Of a stretch of 64,000 bases of DNA, positions 36,058 to 45,068 are shown piece by piece. Where the stretch lies: assembly GCF_009828025.1 (NCBI RefSeq), contig NZ_WTYA01000006.1:186001-250000 (forward strand), in the 5' to 3' direction. Numbering within the stretch: position 1 is the stretch's first letter; every line of letters begins with the position of its first letter. The notes under the pieces were generated by a model. The model had not been told where the DNA came from, did no database searches, and saw only the letters and a list, made by a program, of their open reading frames with translations. Both the position numbers and the translations under genes were made by a program. This DNA comes from Qipengyuania algicida. Lineage in GTDB: Bacteria; Pseudomonadota; Alphaproteobacteria; Sphingomonadales; Sphingomonadaceae.

Positions 36058-36846
36058 ATGGCGAGCGCGCCGCAACCAAGCCTGCCCCTATTTTACAATG
36101 ATTTGATGCCGCTCAACAGCCGCGATCACGGCAACTGGCGTTCGCGCCCGATTGAAGCGGCCGATTTCCTCAAGGGACAGCATGCGATCCCGCTGACGGT
36201 AGACGAATTCGTCCAGGCGCAACGCAGCCTGCCGATCGTGTTCACCACTGGTGAGAATCCTTTGCCGCTGGCGCTGATGGGCCTGAACGAAGGCGTGAAC
36301 ACTTTCGTCGACGACTCCGGCAAGATCAACGATCCGGTATATCTCCCCGCCTATATCCGCCGCTATCCCTATATGCTGGCGAAGCTTAGCGAAGATGCCG
36401 ACGAACTGTCGTTGTGCTTCGATCCGACCTGCGCAGCCATCGGTGCCTATGACGAGGGCAACAAGCTGTTTGGCGAAGATAGCCAACCGAGCGATCTGAC
36501 TAAGAGCATCCTTGAGTTCTGCGAGAACTTTGAGCAAGCCGGGCAGCGCACCCAGACTTTCATTAAGGAATTGCAGGAGCACGGGTTGTTGATGGATGGC
36601 GAGATTGCCATCAGCACCAACGAAAATCCGGACCAGCCGTTCATCTATCGTGGTTTTCAGATGGTCAATCAGGACAAGCTGCGCGAAGTAAAGGCTGACC
36701 AGCTCGAGATCTGGAATACCAGTGGCTTCATGATGCTGGTCCACGCCCATATTTTCTCGCTGGAGCTGATGCGTGACATTTTCGCCCGCCAGGTTGGACA
36801 GGGCAAAGGCCCGCAAGCCAACAGCGGCCAGATGCCTGCCATCTGA
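36058..36846 (+). CDS. sapC: SapC family protein
   Basis: A 262-residue protein of the SapC family, named after a Campylobacter surface-layer locus; the bacterial homologues have no proven role. The N-terminal block PLFYNDLMPLNSRDHGNWR with the later ALMGLNEGVNTFVDDSG and LPAYIRRYPYMLAKL forms the family signature. No signal peptide is visible. A GGAG stands about 9 bases before the ATG. A short inverted repeat (CATGTGC/GCACATG) lies upstream at 36007-36024. A terminator-like hairpin 165 bases downstream seems to belong to a separate small RNA. Confidence 0.88.
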   Translation: MASAPQPSLPLFYNDLMPLNSRDHGNWRSRPIEAADFLKGQHAIPLTVDEFVQAQRSLPIVFTTGENPLPLALMGLNEGVNTFVDDSGKINDPVYLPAYIRRYPYMLAKLSEDADELSLCFDPTCAAIGAYDEGNKLFGEDSQPSDLTKSILEFCENFEQAGQRTQTFIKELQEHGLLMDGEIAISTNENPDQPFIYRGFQMVNQDKLREVKADQLEIWNTSGFMMLVHAHIFSLELMRDIFARQVGQGKGPQANSGQMPAI

Positions 36847-36969
36847 CGCCTGCGACAAACCGAGACAAATTTACGGCGCTCGCGAAGCCATTTTGATGGT
36901 TTGCCCAGTTGAAATCTTTCGCAAGTCAGCCCATCTTTGAGTCAGCCGAGCAGCTTCCCTCATGGTTTG

Positions 36970-37043
36970 CTCGGCGGTGCACGCAAGTGCACTTCCTCCC
37001 TGAACCTTGGCCACCTCGTGCGATAAGCGCGGGGTGGTTTTTT
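36970..37043 (+). ncRNA. Candidate small RNA of the suhB/MmgR (alpha-r8) type
   Basis: In the gap after sapC two hairpins flank a pyrimidine-rich single strand. Hairpin 1 is GTGCAC-GCAA-GTGCAC (36977-36992) with a GNRA loop. The linker TTCCTCCCTGAACCTTGG (36993-37010) contains an anti-Shine-Dalgarno CCUCCC. Hairpin 2 is an intrinsic terminator (37011-37043). This arrangement, including CTTCCTCCCTGAACCTT before a GCC-rich terminator, agrees with what I recall of the alphaproteobacterial suhB/MmgR family. A weak promoter may lie at 36937-36965 (TTGAGT, 17 bases, TCATGG). The 5' end is estimated, not observed. Confidence 0.6.
37011..37043 (+). terminator. Intrinsic terminator (of the small RNA candidate)
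   Basis: CCACCTCGTGC pairs with GCGCGGGGTGG (two G-U pairs) around a GATAA loop and is followed by TTTTTT. It points in the plus direction. Confidence 0.85.
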
Positions 37044-37053
37044 ATGTGCCAGA

Positions 37054-37998
37054 TTATTCGGCAGCCTGCCTTATGGTATCGCCGTCACCCAGCCGGGCAA
37101 CCTCATCCGCGAGCGAACGGATAGTTTTGGCGAGCAGCCGCGCAACAGTGCCGAGCCGTGGCCCCGGCCGCTCCAGACGCGCGTCGAGATAGGTCGACCG
37201 GCACACCTCAAGCTGCAGCGCGTGAATCCCGCGTTTCGGAGCAGCATGGCAATCGAGCACGTAGCCACCAGCATAGGGCCGATTGTGTGCTATCCTGCGC
37301 CCGGCTTCGCCAATCTCGCTCAGAACCAGCGCGGACAGGATCGGATCGCAGGATGCACCGAACCTGTCGCCCAGCACGAATTCGGCTGGCTTGGCGTCGT
37401 TCGGACCGGGCCTGAGCGGTGGCATCGAATGCAGGTCGAGCAACAAAGCCGCTCCCCAACGGTCGCGCAAATTTTCCAGTACCTTCGAAAGCGCGCGGTG
37501 ATACGGTCGGTGGATACCGGCAATGCGCGCATCCAGCTGATCGCGCGGCAATGGCGCTTTCCAAAGTTCCCCGACCCCCGGGAGGCGTCTTGGCACCAGT
37601 CCCAAGCCGCTACGCGCACGCCGGTTGGCTAGAGAATTCGTCGGAGTCTTTGTGCCATGCCTTGTGACCATGCCCCAATCGATGTCGTCAGGTGCGCGGT
37701 TCAGATCGAGCATTGCACGCGGAGCCTTGGCCATGAGTAATGGCGCACCAGTCAAACGGGCAATTTCCCGTCCCAATGCATCGGCATACCGATCTTCCAG
37801 CCGCGGCGCCGTCCATTCCGGCTCCCGCATCGATTCCAGCACCGCCCCTGGATAGGCGCGGCCCGCATGGGGGACGGCAATCAGCAGCGGAAGGCTGTCT
37901 GAAAGCTCAAGCGAAAACGCCGGACCATCGCCGCCCGGTATGTCCCCCCGGCTCCTGGGTTCTACATCGCTTTCGTCATCTTGAAGTGGTTCGTGCAT
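37054..37998 (-). CDS. N-formylglutamate amidohydrolase
   Basis: Hydrolyses N-formylglutamate or a related N-formyl amino acid, as HutG does in histidine breakdown. The 314-residue protein has the family blocks LIAVPHAGRAYPGAV near the N-terminus, LNRAPDDIDWGMV, and the metal-binding-like ALLLDLHSMPPLRPG. No other hut genes are nearby, so a role in histidine use is not supported. I chose the ATG at 37998 (MHEPLQDDESD); a GTG eight codons upstream with GGAG before it is an alternative. The gene is divergent from cpdR, with about 130 bases between them. Confidence 0.88.
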   Translation of the reverse strand: MHEPLQDDESDVEPRSRGDIPGGDGPAFSLELSDSLPLLIAVPHAGRAYPGAVLESMREPEWTAPRLEDRYADALGREIARLTGAPLLMAKAPRAMLDLNRAPDDIDWGMVTRHGTKTPTNSLANRRARSGLGLVPRRLPGVGELWKAPLPRDQLDARIAGIHRPYHRALSKVLENLRDRWGAALLLDLHSMPPLRPGPNDAKPAEFVLGDRFGASCDPILSALVLSEIGEAGRRIAHNRPYAGGYVLDCHAAPKRGIHALQLEVCRSTYLDARLERPGPRLGTVARLLAKTIRSLADEVARLGDGDTIRQAAE

Positions 37999-38127
37999 CG
38001 TTAAAGCCCATGCTGAACGCACCGGGCTCCACTGTCAAAGCGAATGCGCTTTGTGTCCTGTACTGGCTCATTTCGAATGCTTTACAACGCAAGAGATTTT
38101 TTAACCGAAATGCGCTAGGGAGCACCT

Positions 38128-38517
38128 ATGACAAATACCTTCCGCGCCCGAATCCTGCTTGCAGAAGATGATGAAGCCATGCGCGCCTACCTTGATCGCG
38201 CGCTGACCAATGCCGGTTTCCATGTCGATTCGGTCGATCGCGGGACGGCGGCAATTCCGATGCTGCAGGATAACGAATACGATCTGCTGCTGTCCGACAT
38301 CGTCATGCCGGAAATGGATGGTATCGAACTGGCTCAGCGCTGTAACGAGATCAGTCCGGCGACCAAGGTAATGTTCATTACAGGTTTCGCTGCAGTAACG
38401 CTCAAGGCGAGCCGGGAACAGCCGCAGGCGAAGGTGCTGTCCAAGCCGTTTCACCTGAAGGATCTGGTCCTCGAGGTCGAGCGCGTACTCGACGATCGAC
38501 TGTCCGCTTCACTTTAG
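38128..38517 (+). CDS. cpdR: CpdR-type single-domain response regulator
   Basis: A receiver-only regulator of 129 residues. The acidic pocket is LLAEDDEAMR, the phosphorylation site is Asp57 in LLLSDIVMPEMDG, and the conserved Lys is in VLSKPFHLKDL. In Caulobacter and rhizobia unphosphorylated CpdR primes the ClpXP protease for PdeA and other substrates and helps degrade CtrA. It is phosphorylated through CckA and ChpT. The match to CpdR is in the residues around MFITGFAAVTLKA and the lack of an output domain. CckA is encoded 12 kb away in this window. A GGGAG stands about 6 bases before the ATG. Confidence 0.88.
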   Translation: MTNTFRARILLAEDDEAMRAYLDRALTNAGFHVDSVDRGTAAIPMLQDNEYDLLLSDIVMPEMDGIELAQRCNEISPATKVMFITGFAAVTLKASREQPQAKVLSKPFHLKDLVLEVERVLDDRLSASL

Positions 38518-38595
38518 GCATACAGGACTTGCACGGGTCAAGGCTGGTCGCTAAAGGGCGAGCCTGACCAGTTTGAATGGGCAATTCGATGGTGC

Positions 38596-38670
38596 GGGCG
38601 TATAGCTCAGTGGTAGAGCACTATGTTGACATCGTAGGGGTCGCAAGTTCAATCCTTGCTACGCCCACCA
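38596..38670 (+). tRNA. tRNA-Val(GAC)
   Basis: A 75-base cloverleaf: acceptor GGGCGTA/TACGCCC, D arm GCTC..GAGC, anticodon arm CTATG-TTGACAT-CGTAG with anticodon GAC, and T arm GCAAG-TTCAATC-CTTGC. The CCA end is encoded. An intrinsic terminator follows 10 bases later. Confidence 0.97.
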
Positions 38671-38680
38671 TCAGTTTATG

Positions 38681-38706
38681 AAGGCCCGCCAATGCGCGGG
38701 CCTTTT
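38681..38706 (+). terminator. Intrinsic terminator of tRNA-Val
   Basis: AAGGCCCGC pairs with GCGGGCCTT (9 base pairs) around a 6-base loop and ends in TTTT, 10 bases after the tRNA. Confidence 0.88.
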
Positions 38707-38785
38707 GCTTGTTCGGCCCCTCCCTTGCGTAGGTGACTTGCTCTGCTAAAGCCGCGCCAAACGCAGACGAGAGCACAGGACAACC

Positions 38786-40006
38786 ATGCAGAAAATCAAG
38801 GTAGCCAACCCCGTCGTCGAACTCGATGGCGATGAAATGACCCGGATCATCTGGGAATGGATCCGCGAGCGACTGATCCTTCCCTATCTCGACGTCGATC
38901 TCAAATATTACGACCTGTCGATCCAGAAGCGCGACGAGACCGACGACCAGATCACCGTCGATGCCGCCAATGCCATCAAGGAATACGGCGTTGGCGTCAA
39001 ATGCGCGACCATCACTCCCGATGAAGCGCGCGTGGAGGAATTCAGCCTCAAGAAGATGTGGCGTAGCCCTAACGGCACGATCCGCAACATTCTGGGCGGT
39101 GTGGTCTTCCGCGAACCGATCGTGATCGACAATGTACCGCGCCTGGTGCCCGGCTGGACCGATCCGATTGTGGTCGGCCGTCACGCGTTCGGCGACCAGT
39201 ATCGCGCCACCGACACACTGATCCCGGGTGCTGGCAAGCTGCGCCTCGTGTTCGAAGGGGAAGACGGCAAGAACATCGATCTCGACGTGTTCGAATTCCA
39301 GTCCAGCGGCGTCGCCATGGCGATGTACAATCTCGACGATTCGATTCGCGATTTCGCCCGCGCCAGCTTCAACTACGGTCTCGATCGCAAGTGGCCGGTG
39401 TACCTCAGCACCAAGAATACGATCCTCAAGGCCTATGACGGGCGCTTCAAGGACCTGTTTCAGGAAGTGTTCGACGCCGAATTCAAGGATCAGTTCGAGA
39501 AGGTCGGCATCCATTACGAACACCGCCTGATCGACGACATGGTCGCCGCCGCGCTCAAGTGGAACGGAAAGTTCGTCTGGGCCTGCAAGAATTACGACGG
39601 CGACGTCCAGTCCGACATCGTGGCGCAGGGCTTCGGCAGCCTGGGCCTGATGACCAGCGTCCTGCTCAGCCCCGACGGCAAGACCGTGGAAGCCGAGGCT
39701 GCACACGGGACCGTCACCCGCCACTATCGCCAGCACGAACAGGGCAAGGCGACCAGCACTAACCCGATCGCCAGCATCTTCGCTTGGACGCGCGGCCTGA
39801 TGTATCGCGGCAAGTTCGACAACACGCCCGATGTGGTGAAATTTGCCGAAACGCTGGAAAGGGTCTGCGTCAAGACGGTCGAAAGCGGCCAGATGACCAA
39901 GGATTTGGCGCTGCTGATCGGTCCGAACCAGAACTGGCTGACCACCGAGCAGTTCTTCGAGGCAATCGTGAACAACCTCGAAAGGGAAATGGCCAGTTGG
40001 GCTTGA
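38786..40006 (+). CDS. icd: NADP-dependent isocitrate dehydrogenase
   Basis: Oxidatively decarboxylates isocitrate to 2-oxoglutarate in the citric-acid cycle, making NADPH. The 406-residue length and the N-terminus [20 protein letters not shown] place it in the eukaryote-like type II group usual for alphaproteobacteria, not the E. coli type. The isocitrate-binding segment is [12 protein letters not shown], and the metal/NADP region is [13 protein letters not shown], with the family signature around [19 protein letters not shown]. It stands between tRNA-Val and its own terminator. Confidence 0.96.
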   Translation: MQKIKVANPVVELDGDEMTRIIWEWIRERLILPYLDVDLKYYDLSIQKRDETDDQITVDAANAIKEYGVGVKCATITPDEARVEEFSLKKMWRSPNGTIRNILGGVVFREPIVIDNVPRLVPGWTDPIVVGRHAFGDQYRATDTLIPGAGKLRLVFEGEDGKNIDLDVFEFQSSGVAMAMYNLDDSIRDFARASFNYGLDRKWPVYLSTKNTILKAYDGRFKDLFQEVFDAEFKDQFEKVGIHYEHRLIDDMVAAALKWNGKFVWACKNYDGDVQSDIVAQGFGSLGLMTSVLLSPDGKTVEAEAAHGTVTRHYRQHEQGKATSTNPIASIFAWTRGLMYRGKFDNTPDVVKFAETLERVCVKTVESGQMTKDLALLIGPNQNWLTTEQFFEAIVNNLEREMASWA

Positions 40007-40033
40007 CCTGCTCGCCCTGAAGGATGGTTTCAT

Positions 40034-40068
40034 GGCCCCGCCCGTCCTAGCGACGCGGCGGGGCTTTT
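40034..40068 (+). terminator. Intrinsic terminator of icd
   Basis: GCCCCGCC (40035-40042) pairs with GGCGGGGC (40057-40064), followed by TTTT, 28 bases after the icd stop. The loop is 14 bases and may pair further internally (CGTC/GACG). Confidence 0.82.
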
Positions 40069-40121
40069 GATTCCGGCACGATGGTGACGCAGATGCGTTG
40101 CTCGCGTAGCAACAATCACTG

Positions 40122-41786
40122 ATGCACAGAAGGAGTCGTCCCATCGCAACGAAGACCAAGGCCCGGCTGGAAGTTCGACAGGCAAAACTGAAAGATGTGC
40201 GCGCGATCGCCGATCTGATACGTCGCGTGTATACCGAACTGCCACCTTACACTCACGGAGAATTGCGCGGCCAGCTGAACAATTACCCTGAGGGCTGCTT
40301 TGTCGCAAAGCTGGACGGCAAGCTCGTCGGCTATTGCGCCACCATGCGGCTCGACGAGCATGTCGCCATGGCCGACAGCAGTTGGGAAACGATCACCGGA
40401 AACGGCTTCGGCAGCCGGCACGACCCGACCGGTGACTGGCTCTACGGCTATGAGATGTGTGTCGATCCCGATGTACGCGGAACGCGGATCGGGCGTCGCC
40501 TATATGAGGAACGTCGCGCGCTGGCCGAACGCCTCGACCTCACGGGAATTGTCTTCGGCGGCCGGATGCCGGGATATGCCCGGGCGCTGCGCCGCAAGAC
40601 TAATCGCGCCGAAAGCCCGCAGGATTATCTGCAGATGGTCCTCGACAACAAGATCCACGATCCGGTGCTGCGTTTTCAGCTGGCCAACGGATTCGAACCT
40701 CAGGGCATCATCTCGAACTATCTGCCCGAGGACAAGCAATCCAAGGCGTTCGCGGTGCGGATGGTGTGGCGCAATCCCTATGTCGACAGCGATGCCCCGC
40801 CCAAGCATCGCCTGCCCCGCGATGTCGAAAGCGTGCGGATCGCGACCTGCCAGTTGCAGGCACGCGCGGTGAGCGGGTTCGACGAATTCATGCGCCATGT
40901 CGAATATTTCGTCGACGTCGCATCCGATTACGAATCGGATTTCATCGTCTTCCCGGAAATGTTCACCCTGATGCTGCTGTCCGCCGAGGAGCGCGAGCTC
41001 AGCCCGCTTGAAGCGATCGAAACGCTCAGCCGTTACACGCCCAAGATTCGAAAACGCCTTTCCGAAATGGCGCTCAGCTACAACATCAACATCATCGGAG
41101 GATCGCACCCGACACGAATGGACGATGGCGACATCCATAACGTGGCCTATGTGTGCCTGCGGGACGGTTCGATCCACGCGCAGGAGAAGATCCATCCGAC
41201 CCCAAACGAGGCATATTGGTGGAACATCAAGGGGGGCGACAGTATTGACGCCATCCCCACCGATTGCGGTCCTATAGGGGTGCTGATCTGTTACGACAGC
41301 GAATTTCCCGAACTCGCCCGCCGATTGGTAGATGAAGGGGCGCGAATCATCTTCATCCCCTTCTGCACCGACAGCCGACAGGGCTACATGCGCGTACGTT
41401 ATTGCGCGCAGGCGCGCGCGGTGGAAAACCAATGCTTCACCGTGCTGTCCGGCAATGTCGGCAATCTGCCCAATGTCGCCAATATGGACATCCAATATGC
41501 ACAAAGCTGCATCCTGACGCCGTGCGATTTCCCGTTCGCGCGCGACGGAATCGCCGCCGAAGCGAGCGAGAATGTCGAGACGCTGACCATCAGTGACGTG
41601 AATCTGGCAGATCTGTCATGGGCACGCGCGGAGGGAACGGTCCAGAACCTCGCGGACCGACGTTTCGATCTCTATCGCATCGAGTGGGACAAACGCGTGG
41701 GTTCCGCCCCAACCCATATCTGGGAAGAGCGTAGCAATAGCGACAGCCCCGCTCCGCATGGTCGCCCAACACCTGGCGGCGGGTGA
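40122..41786 (+). CDS. Bifunctional GNAT acetyltransferase / carbon-nitrogen hydrolase
   Basis: A fusion of 554 residues. The N-terminal half (about 10-210) is a GNAT acetyltransferase (YEMCVDPDVRGTRIGRRLYE carries the acetyl-CoA loop). The C-terminal half (about 240-520) is a nitrilase-type hydrolase with the catalytic Glu in FIVFPEMFTLML, Lys in AQEKIHPTPNEAYW and Cys in GVLICYDSEFPELARR. The natural substrate is unknown; an amidase role is likely. The ATG at 40122 has no ribosome-binding site. A strong AGAAGGAG lies 7-8 bases before the in-frame ATC at 40143 (ATCGCAACGAAG), where homologues would begin MATKTK. The real start may be that codon, read inefficiently, or the ATC may be an ATG with a sequence error. 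Confidence 0.9.
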   Translation: MHRRSRPIATKTKARLEVRQAKLKDVRAIADLIRRVYTELPPYTHGELRGQLNNYPEGCFVAKLDGKLVGYCATMRLDEHVAMADSSWETITGNGFGSRHDPTGDWLYGYEMCVDPDVRGTRIGRRLYEERRALAERLDLTGIVFGGRMPGYARALRRKTNRAESPQDYLQMVLDNKIHDPVLRFQLANGFEPQGIISNYLPEDKQSKAFAVRMVWRNPYVDSDAPPKHRLPRDVESVRIATCQLQARAVSGFDEFMRHVEYFVDVASDYESDFIVFPEMFTLMLLSAEERELSPLEAIETLSRYTPKIRKRLSEMALSYNINIIGGSHPTRMDDGDIHNVAYVCLRDGSIHAQEKIHPTPNEAYWWNIKGGDSIDAIPTDCGPIGVLICYDSEFPELARRLVDEGARIIFIPFCTDSRQGYMRVRYCAQARAVENQCFTVLSGNVGNLPNVANMDIQYAQSCILTPCDFPFARDGIAAEASENVETLTISDVNLADLSWARAEGTVQNLADRRFDLYRIEWDKRVGSAPTHIWEERSNSDSPAPHGRPTPGGG

Positions 41787-41810
41787 ACCGCGCAGAATTC
41801 GTCCCGTCGT

Positions 41811-43019
41811 CTAGGCGGCGGGACTTTCGAGACGCACAGGATCGAAGCCCAGTCCGATAATCCTTCCCGGAATGCGCCGGAGCATTGGCACCGCGTTTAA
41901 AACGCGCAGCGGCAATGGCGGCCTCTTGAACGGCTCGCTCCGCATGAGCACCGGCTCGACCACCCTACTTTGCGCAAACTGCTGCAAGCCTTGCATTCTC
42001 CTCACCGCACGCCGGCGGCGGTGCTGGACCTCGCCGAGCACCGGATCGGGATTTTCGCCCCGCGCGAGTGGTCCAGCAAGGACATTCGCCGCCATGACCG
42101 CATCCTGCACGGCGACGTTGATCCCCACCCCCCCGATCGGGCTCATCGCGTGGGCGGCGTCGCCAATCGCTAGCAGACCCGGCCGGTGCCAACGCGTCAG
42201 GCGGTCAAGGGCAACGTCCAGCAGTTTGACCTTGTCCCAATCATCGATCCCGGCAATCGACCGCTCCAGATGGGGGAGCAGATCGCGCAGCCCATCTCGA
42301 AACGCTGCGATGCCCTGCTCTCGCACCGCATCGGCCTGGCCTTTGCGAAATACGTAAGCGCATTGGAAATAGCTGCTGCGATCGATCATCACGAGGAACT
42401 TGCCGGGCTTTATGACACCGAAACTGTCCCCACTTTGGTTAACGTCCGTCTTTTCCAGCCGGAACCAGAACACATCCATCGGTGCCCCGAGCACCTCCAG
42501 CGGCAGTTCGGCCTGTTCGCGCAGAATCGACCGCCGCCCGTCGCAGGCGATCACCAGCCGCGCGGGCAAGTCTTCGCCATCGGCGGTTTTCACCATGTCG
42601 ACGCGTCTCGTCTCGTCGTAACCCAGCCCGGTCGCCTCGCATTCCATGCGCAGCGCAAAATGCGGATAGCGTGACGCCTTTTCCGCGACAAAATCCAGCA
42701 AGTCCCATTGTGGCATCATTGCGATATAGCTCGCAGCGACCGGCAACCCTTTGAAGTTCGCTACCTTCATCTCGCGTCCGGCGATGCGCACAGCGATCTC
42801 GTCGATCCGACTGTGATCGATCTCCAGCAGTTCATGGAGCAGTCCAAGCTGGTGAAATATCTCCAGCGTCGAAGGATGGACGGTGTCGCCCCGGAAATCG
42901 CGCAGGAAATCCTTGTGCTTTTCCAGCACCGTTACCGGCACCCCGGCGCGCGCTAGCAGTAAGCCGATCATCATGCCTGCTGGCCCACCACCTACAATGA
43001 TGACGTCGTTATCTTCCAA
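41811..43019 (-). CDS. FAD-dependent monooxygenase (PHBH/UbiH type)
   Basis: A flavoprotein monooxygenase of 402 residues. The Rossmann FAD motif is VIIVGGGPAGMMIGLLLARA at residues 6-25, and the second FAD motif is LLAIGDAAHAMSPIGGVGIN near residue 280. An intermediate DG motif is ARLVIACDGRRSILRE. The substrate is not clear; aromatic hydroxylation or a UbiH-type ubiquinone step are possible. The gene is divergent from the CPA2 antiporter with only 44 bases between the starts, and convergent with the GNAT-nitrilase gene. Confidence 0.88.
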   Translation of the reverse strand: MEDNDVIIVGGGPAGMMIGLLLARAGVPVTVLEKHKDFLRDFRGDTVHPSTLEIFHQLGLLHELLEIDHSRIDEIAVRIAGREMKVANFKGLPVAASYIAMMPQWDLLDFVAEKASRYPHFALRMECEATGLGYDETRRVDMVKTADGEDLPARLVIACDGRRSILREQAELPLEVLGAPMDVFWFRLEKTDVNQSGDSFGVIKPGKFLVMIDRSSYFQCAYVFRKGQADAVREQGIAAFRDGLRDLLPHLERSIAGIDDWDKVKLLDVALDRLTRWHRPGLLAIGDAAHAMSPIGGVGINVAVQDAVMAANVLAGPLARGENPDPVLGEVQHRRRRAVRRMQGLQQFAQSRVVEPVLMRSEPFKRPPLPLRVLNAVPMLRRIPGRIIGLGFDPVRLESPAA

Positions 43020-43063
43020 TGCCTGCTCGCCTCGACGGCCAAGCGTCGATATAGCGCATTATA

Positions 43064-44824
43064 ATGACTGAGGGAATTGAACCGACATCGATGCTGTCCG
43101 ACGCGCTGGTGATACTCGGCGCGGCCGGACTGGTTATCCCGCTTTTCGCGCGGTTTCGAATAACGCCGGTTATCGGGTTTATTCTGATCGGCGTTGCGGT
43201 CGGCCCGTTCGGACTTGGTCGTCTTGTGCCCGAAGTGCCTTGGCTTGGCTACGTAACGATCGCGCATGCCGAAGCGTTGGAGCCCTTCGCTGAATTCGGA
43301 ATCGTGCTGTTGCTGTTCGGAATCGGCCTGGAACTTTCGTTCAAGCGTCTCGCGGCAATGCGATCGCTCATTTTCCGAATGGGGCCGATGGAGCTATTCG
43401 GCAGCGCCGCGCTGATCGCGCTCGGCCTTATGGCGCTTGGCAATTCGCCACCCACTGCACTCGCGCTGGGGCTTGCCTTGTCGCTATCTTCGACTGCGCT
43501 GGTGCTGCGCATCGTGCGTGCCGACACCCAAGTCGGACGGACTGCCCTGGGCACATTGCTGTTCGAAGACATCGCTATCGTCCCGATTATCTTCCTGCTC
43601 GGCGCGATGGGACGCGGAGACCAGACCACCGACCTCCACACCTTCTTGACAACGCTGGGAACTGGCGCACTGGTCGTGGCCGTGCTGATCCTGTTCGGAC
43701 GGACCTTGCTACCCTATCTTTTCGCCCAAGCAGCGCGAACCAAAAGTTCCGAAATCTTCCTTGCGGCCAGCCTGCTGGTGGTCATCGCCGCTTCGCTCGC
43801 CACCGCCGCTGTAGGTTTGTCGCCAATAGTCGGCGCGCTGGTCGCCGGGCTGATGATCGCAGAGACCGAGTTTCACGGCGAAGTCGAGGGGATGATCGAT
43901 CCCTTCAAGGGGCTCGCGCTCGGTGTGTTCCTCATCACCATCGGGATGAGCCTCAACCTTGAGGTGTTGTGGCAACGTACCTGGGATATTTCGGTGGCGC
44001 TGGCGCTGGTACTGGTAATCAAAGCGGCTGTGACCAGCGCAATCCTGCGTTTGGGCGGCTTGCGAACCGCACCGGCGATCGAAGCAGGGGTCCTGCTAGC
44101 GAGCCCTTCGGAAACCACTTTGATCGTGTTGACGAGTGCAGTGAGCGTCAACCTTATCAATCCCGACGCAGCCCAATTCTGGCAGATCGTCACTGCGCTT
44201 GGCCTGACGATAACGCCACTGCTCGCACGGCTGGGCCGCAAGGTTGCCAGCAGGATAAGTTCGGGCGACGACGGCATGATCGATGATGGCGACGGCCCAC
44301 GTGTCATCATTGTCGGTGCCGGCCGCGTCGGGCGGCTGGTGGCCGATATGCTGGTCACACATGAGCGCAGCTATGTGGCGGTCGATGCCGATGCCGACCT
44401 GACCGAACGCGCAAGACGGATGGGCTACCTCGCGATTTTCGGTGATGCAGGCCGCGCGGACGTGCTGCGGCGGTTGGGTGTAGAACGTGCACCGGCGGTG
44501 GTGTTGACCATGGACCAGCCGGTGCTCGCCGAGCGGCTCGTAGCCAAATTAAGAGATGAATTTCCCGAGCTGCTGATAGTCGCTCGGGCACGCGATGTCG
44601 CACACGCCGCAAGCCTCTATCGCGCCGGTGCCAGCCATGCCGTGCCCGAAACGCTCGAAGCCTCGCTGCAATTGTCCGAGGCCGTGCTGACCGATATCGG
44701 CGTCGCCATGGGTCCGGTTATCGCCTCGATCCACGAAAAGCGCGATGAGTTTCGCGTAGAAATCGAACGCGAAGGCGCGCTCGACTATCGGCCGAAATTG
44801 CGCACCGGGCCGACAGGCGATTGA
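43064..44824 (+). CDS. CPA2-family cation:proton antiporter with TrkA-N domain (KefB/C-like)
   Basis: A membrane antiporter of 586 residues. About 12 hydrophobic helices fill residues 1-400, including the family stretch LALSLSSTALVLRIVRADTQ and GALVAGLMIAETEFHGEVEG. The C-terminal cytosolic part carries a TrkA-N (RCK) domain with the Rossmann motif VIIVGAGRVGRLVADMLVT near residue 413. It probably exchanges K+ (or Na+) for protons and is gated by a nucleotide. No KefF/G-like subunit gene is adjacent. The start may instead be the ATG nine codons later (MLSDALVILGA). Confidence 0.9.
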   Translation: MTEGIEPTSMLSDALVILGAAGLVIPLFARFRITPVIGFILIGVAVGPFGLGRLVPEVPWLGYVTIAHAEALEPFAEFGIVLLLFGIGLELSFKRLAAMRSLIFRMGPMELFGSAALIALGLMALGNSPPTALALGLALSLSSTALVLRIVRADTQVGRTALGTLLFEDIAIVPIIFLLGAMGRGDQTTDLHTFLTTLGTGALVVAVLILFGRTLLPYLFAQAARTKSSEIFLAASLLVVIAASLATAAVGLSPIVGALVAGLMIAETEFHGEVEGMIDPFKGLALGVFLITIGMSLNLEVLWQRTWDISVALALVLVIKAAVTSAILRLGGLRTAPAIEAGVLLASPSETTLIVLTSAVSVNLINPDAAQFWQIVTALGLTITPLLARLGRKVASRISSGDDGMIDDGDGPRVIIVGAGRVGRLVADMLVTHERSYVAVDADADLTERARRMGYLAIFGDAGRADVLRRLGVERAPAVVLTMDQPVLAERLVAKLRDEFPELLIVARARDVAHAASLYRAGASHAVPETLEASLQLSEAVLTDIGVAMGPVIASIHEKRDEFRVEIEREGALDYRPKLRTGPTGD

Positions 44825-44877
44825 GATGGTTTGAACTTTACCACGCCCCGGGCGTTGAATCGGCAAAGGAGAAAGCA

Positions 44878-45063
44878 ATGAGCAATCCCGACCCGACCAA
44901 ACCGACGCCCAACGATGAAAAGTTCAAGCCTCAAAACGTGGCCGATCCAAAGGCTACCGTAAATCCGCCTACAGCAGACGGCGATAATCCCGCTGACACG
45001 GACGGCAAGAACGTGGCACGCGGCAGTGAACCAGAGACGCGCAATTCCAGCAATTCACGGTAA
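44878..45063 (+). CDS. Small hydrophilic protein of unknown function
   Basis: A 61-residue protein rich in Asp, Asn, Pro and Lys (MSNPDPTKPTPNDEKFKPQN), with no hydrophobic segment, so probably unstructured. AAAGGAGAAAGCA gives a strong ribosome-binding site before the ATG. It lies 53 bases downstream of the antiporter and 5 bases from the stop of alaS. Small acidic proteins of this type occur widely in sphingomonads without a known role. Confidence 0.6.
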   Translation: MSNPDPTKPTPNDEKFKPQNVADPKATVNPPTADGDNPADTDGKNVARGSEPETRNSSNSR

Positions 45064-45068
45064 TTCGG

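Noticed and set aside
38621..40159. A 512-codon minus-strand frame antisense to icd and over tRNA-Val
   Set aside because: It covers a certain tRNA and a certain icd gene; no domain is visible.
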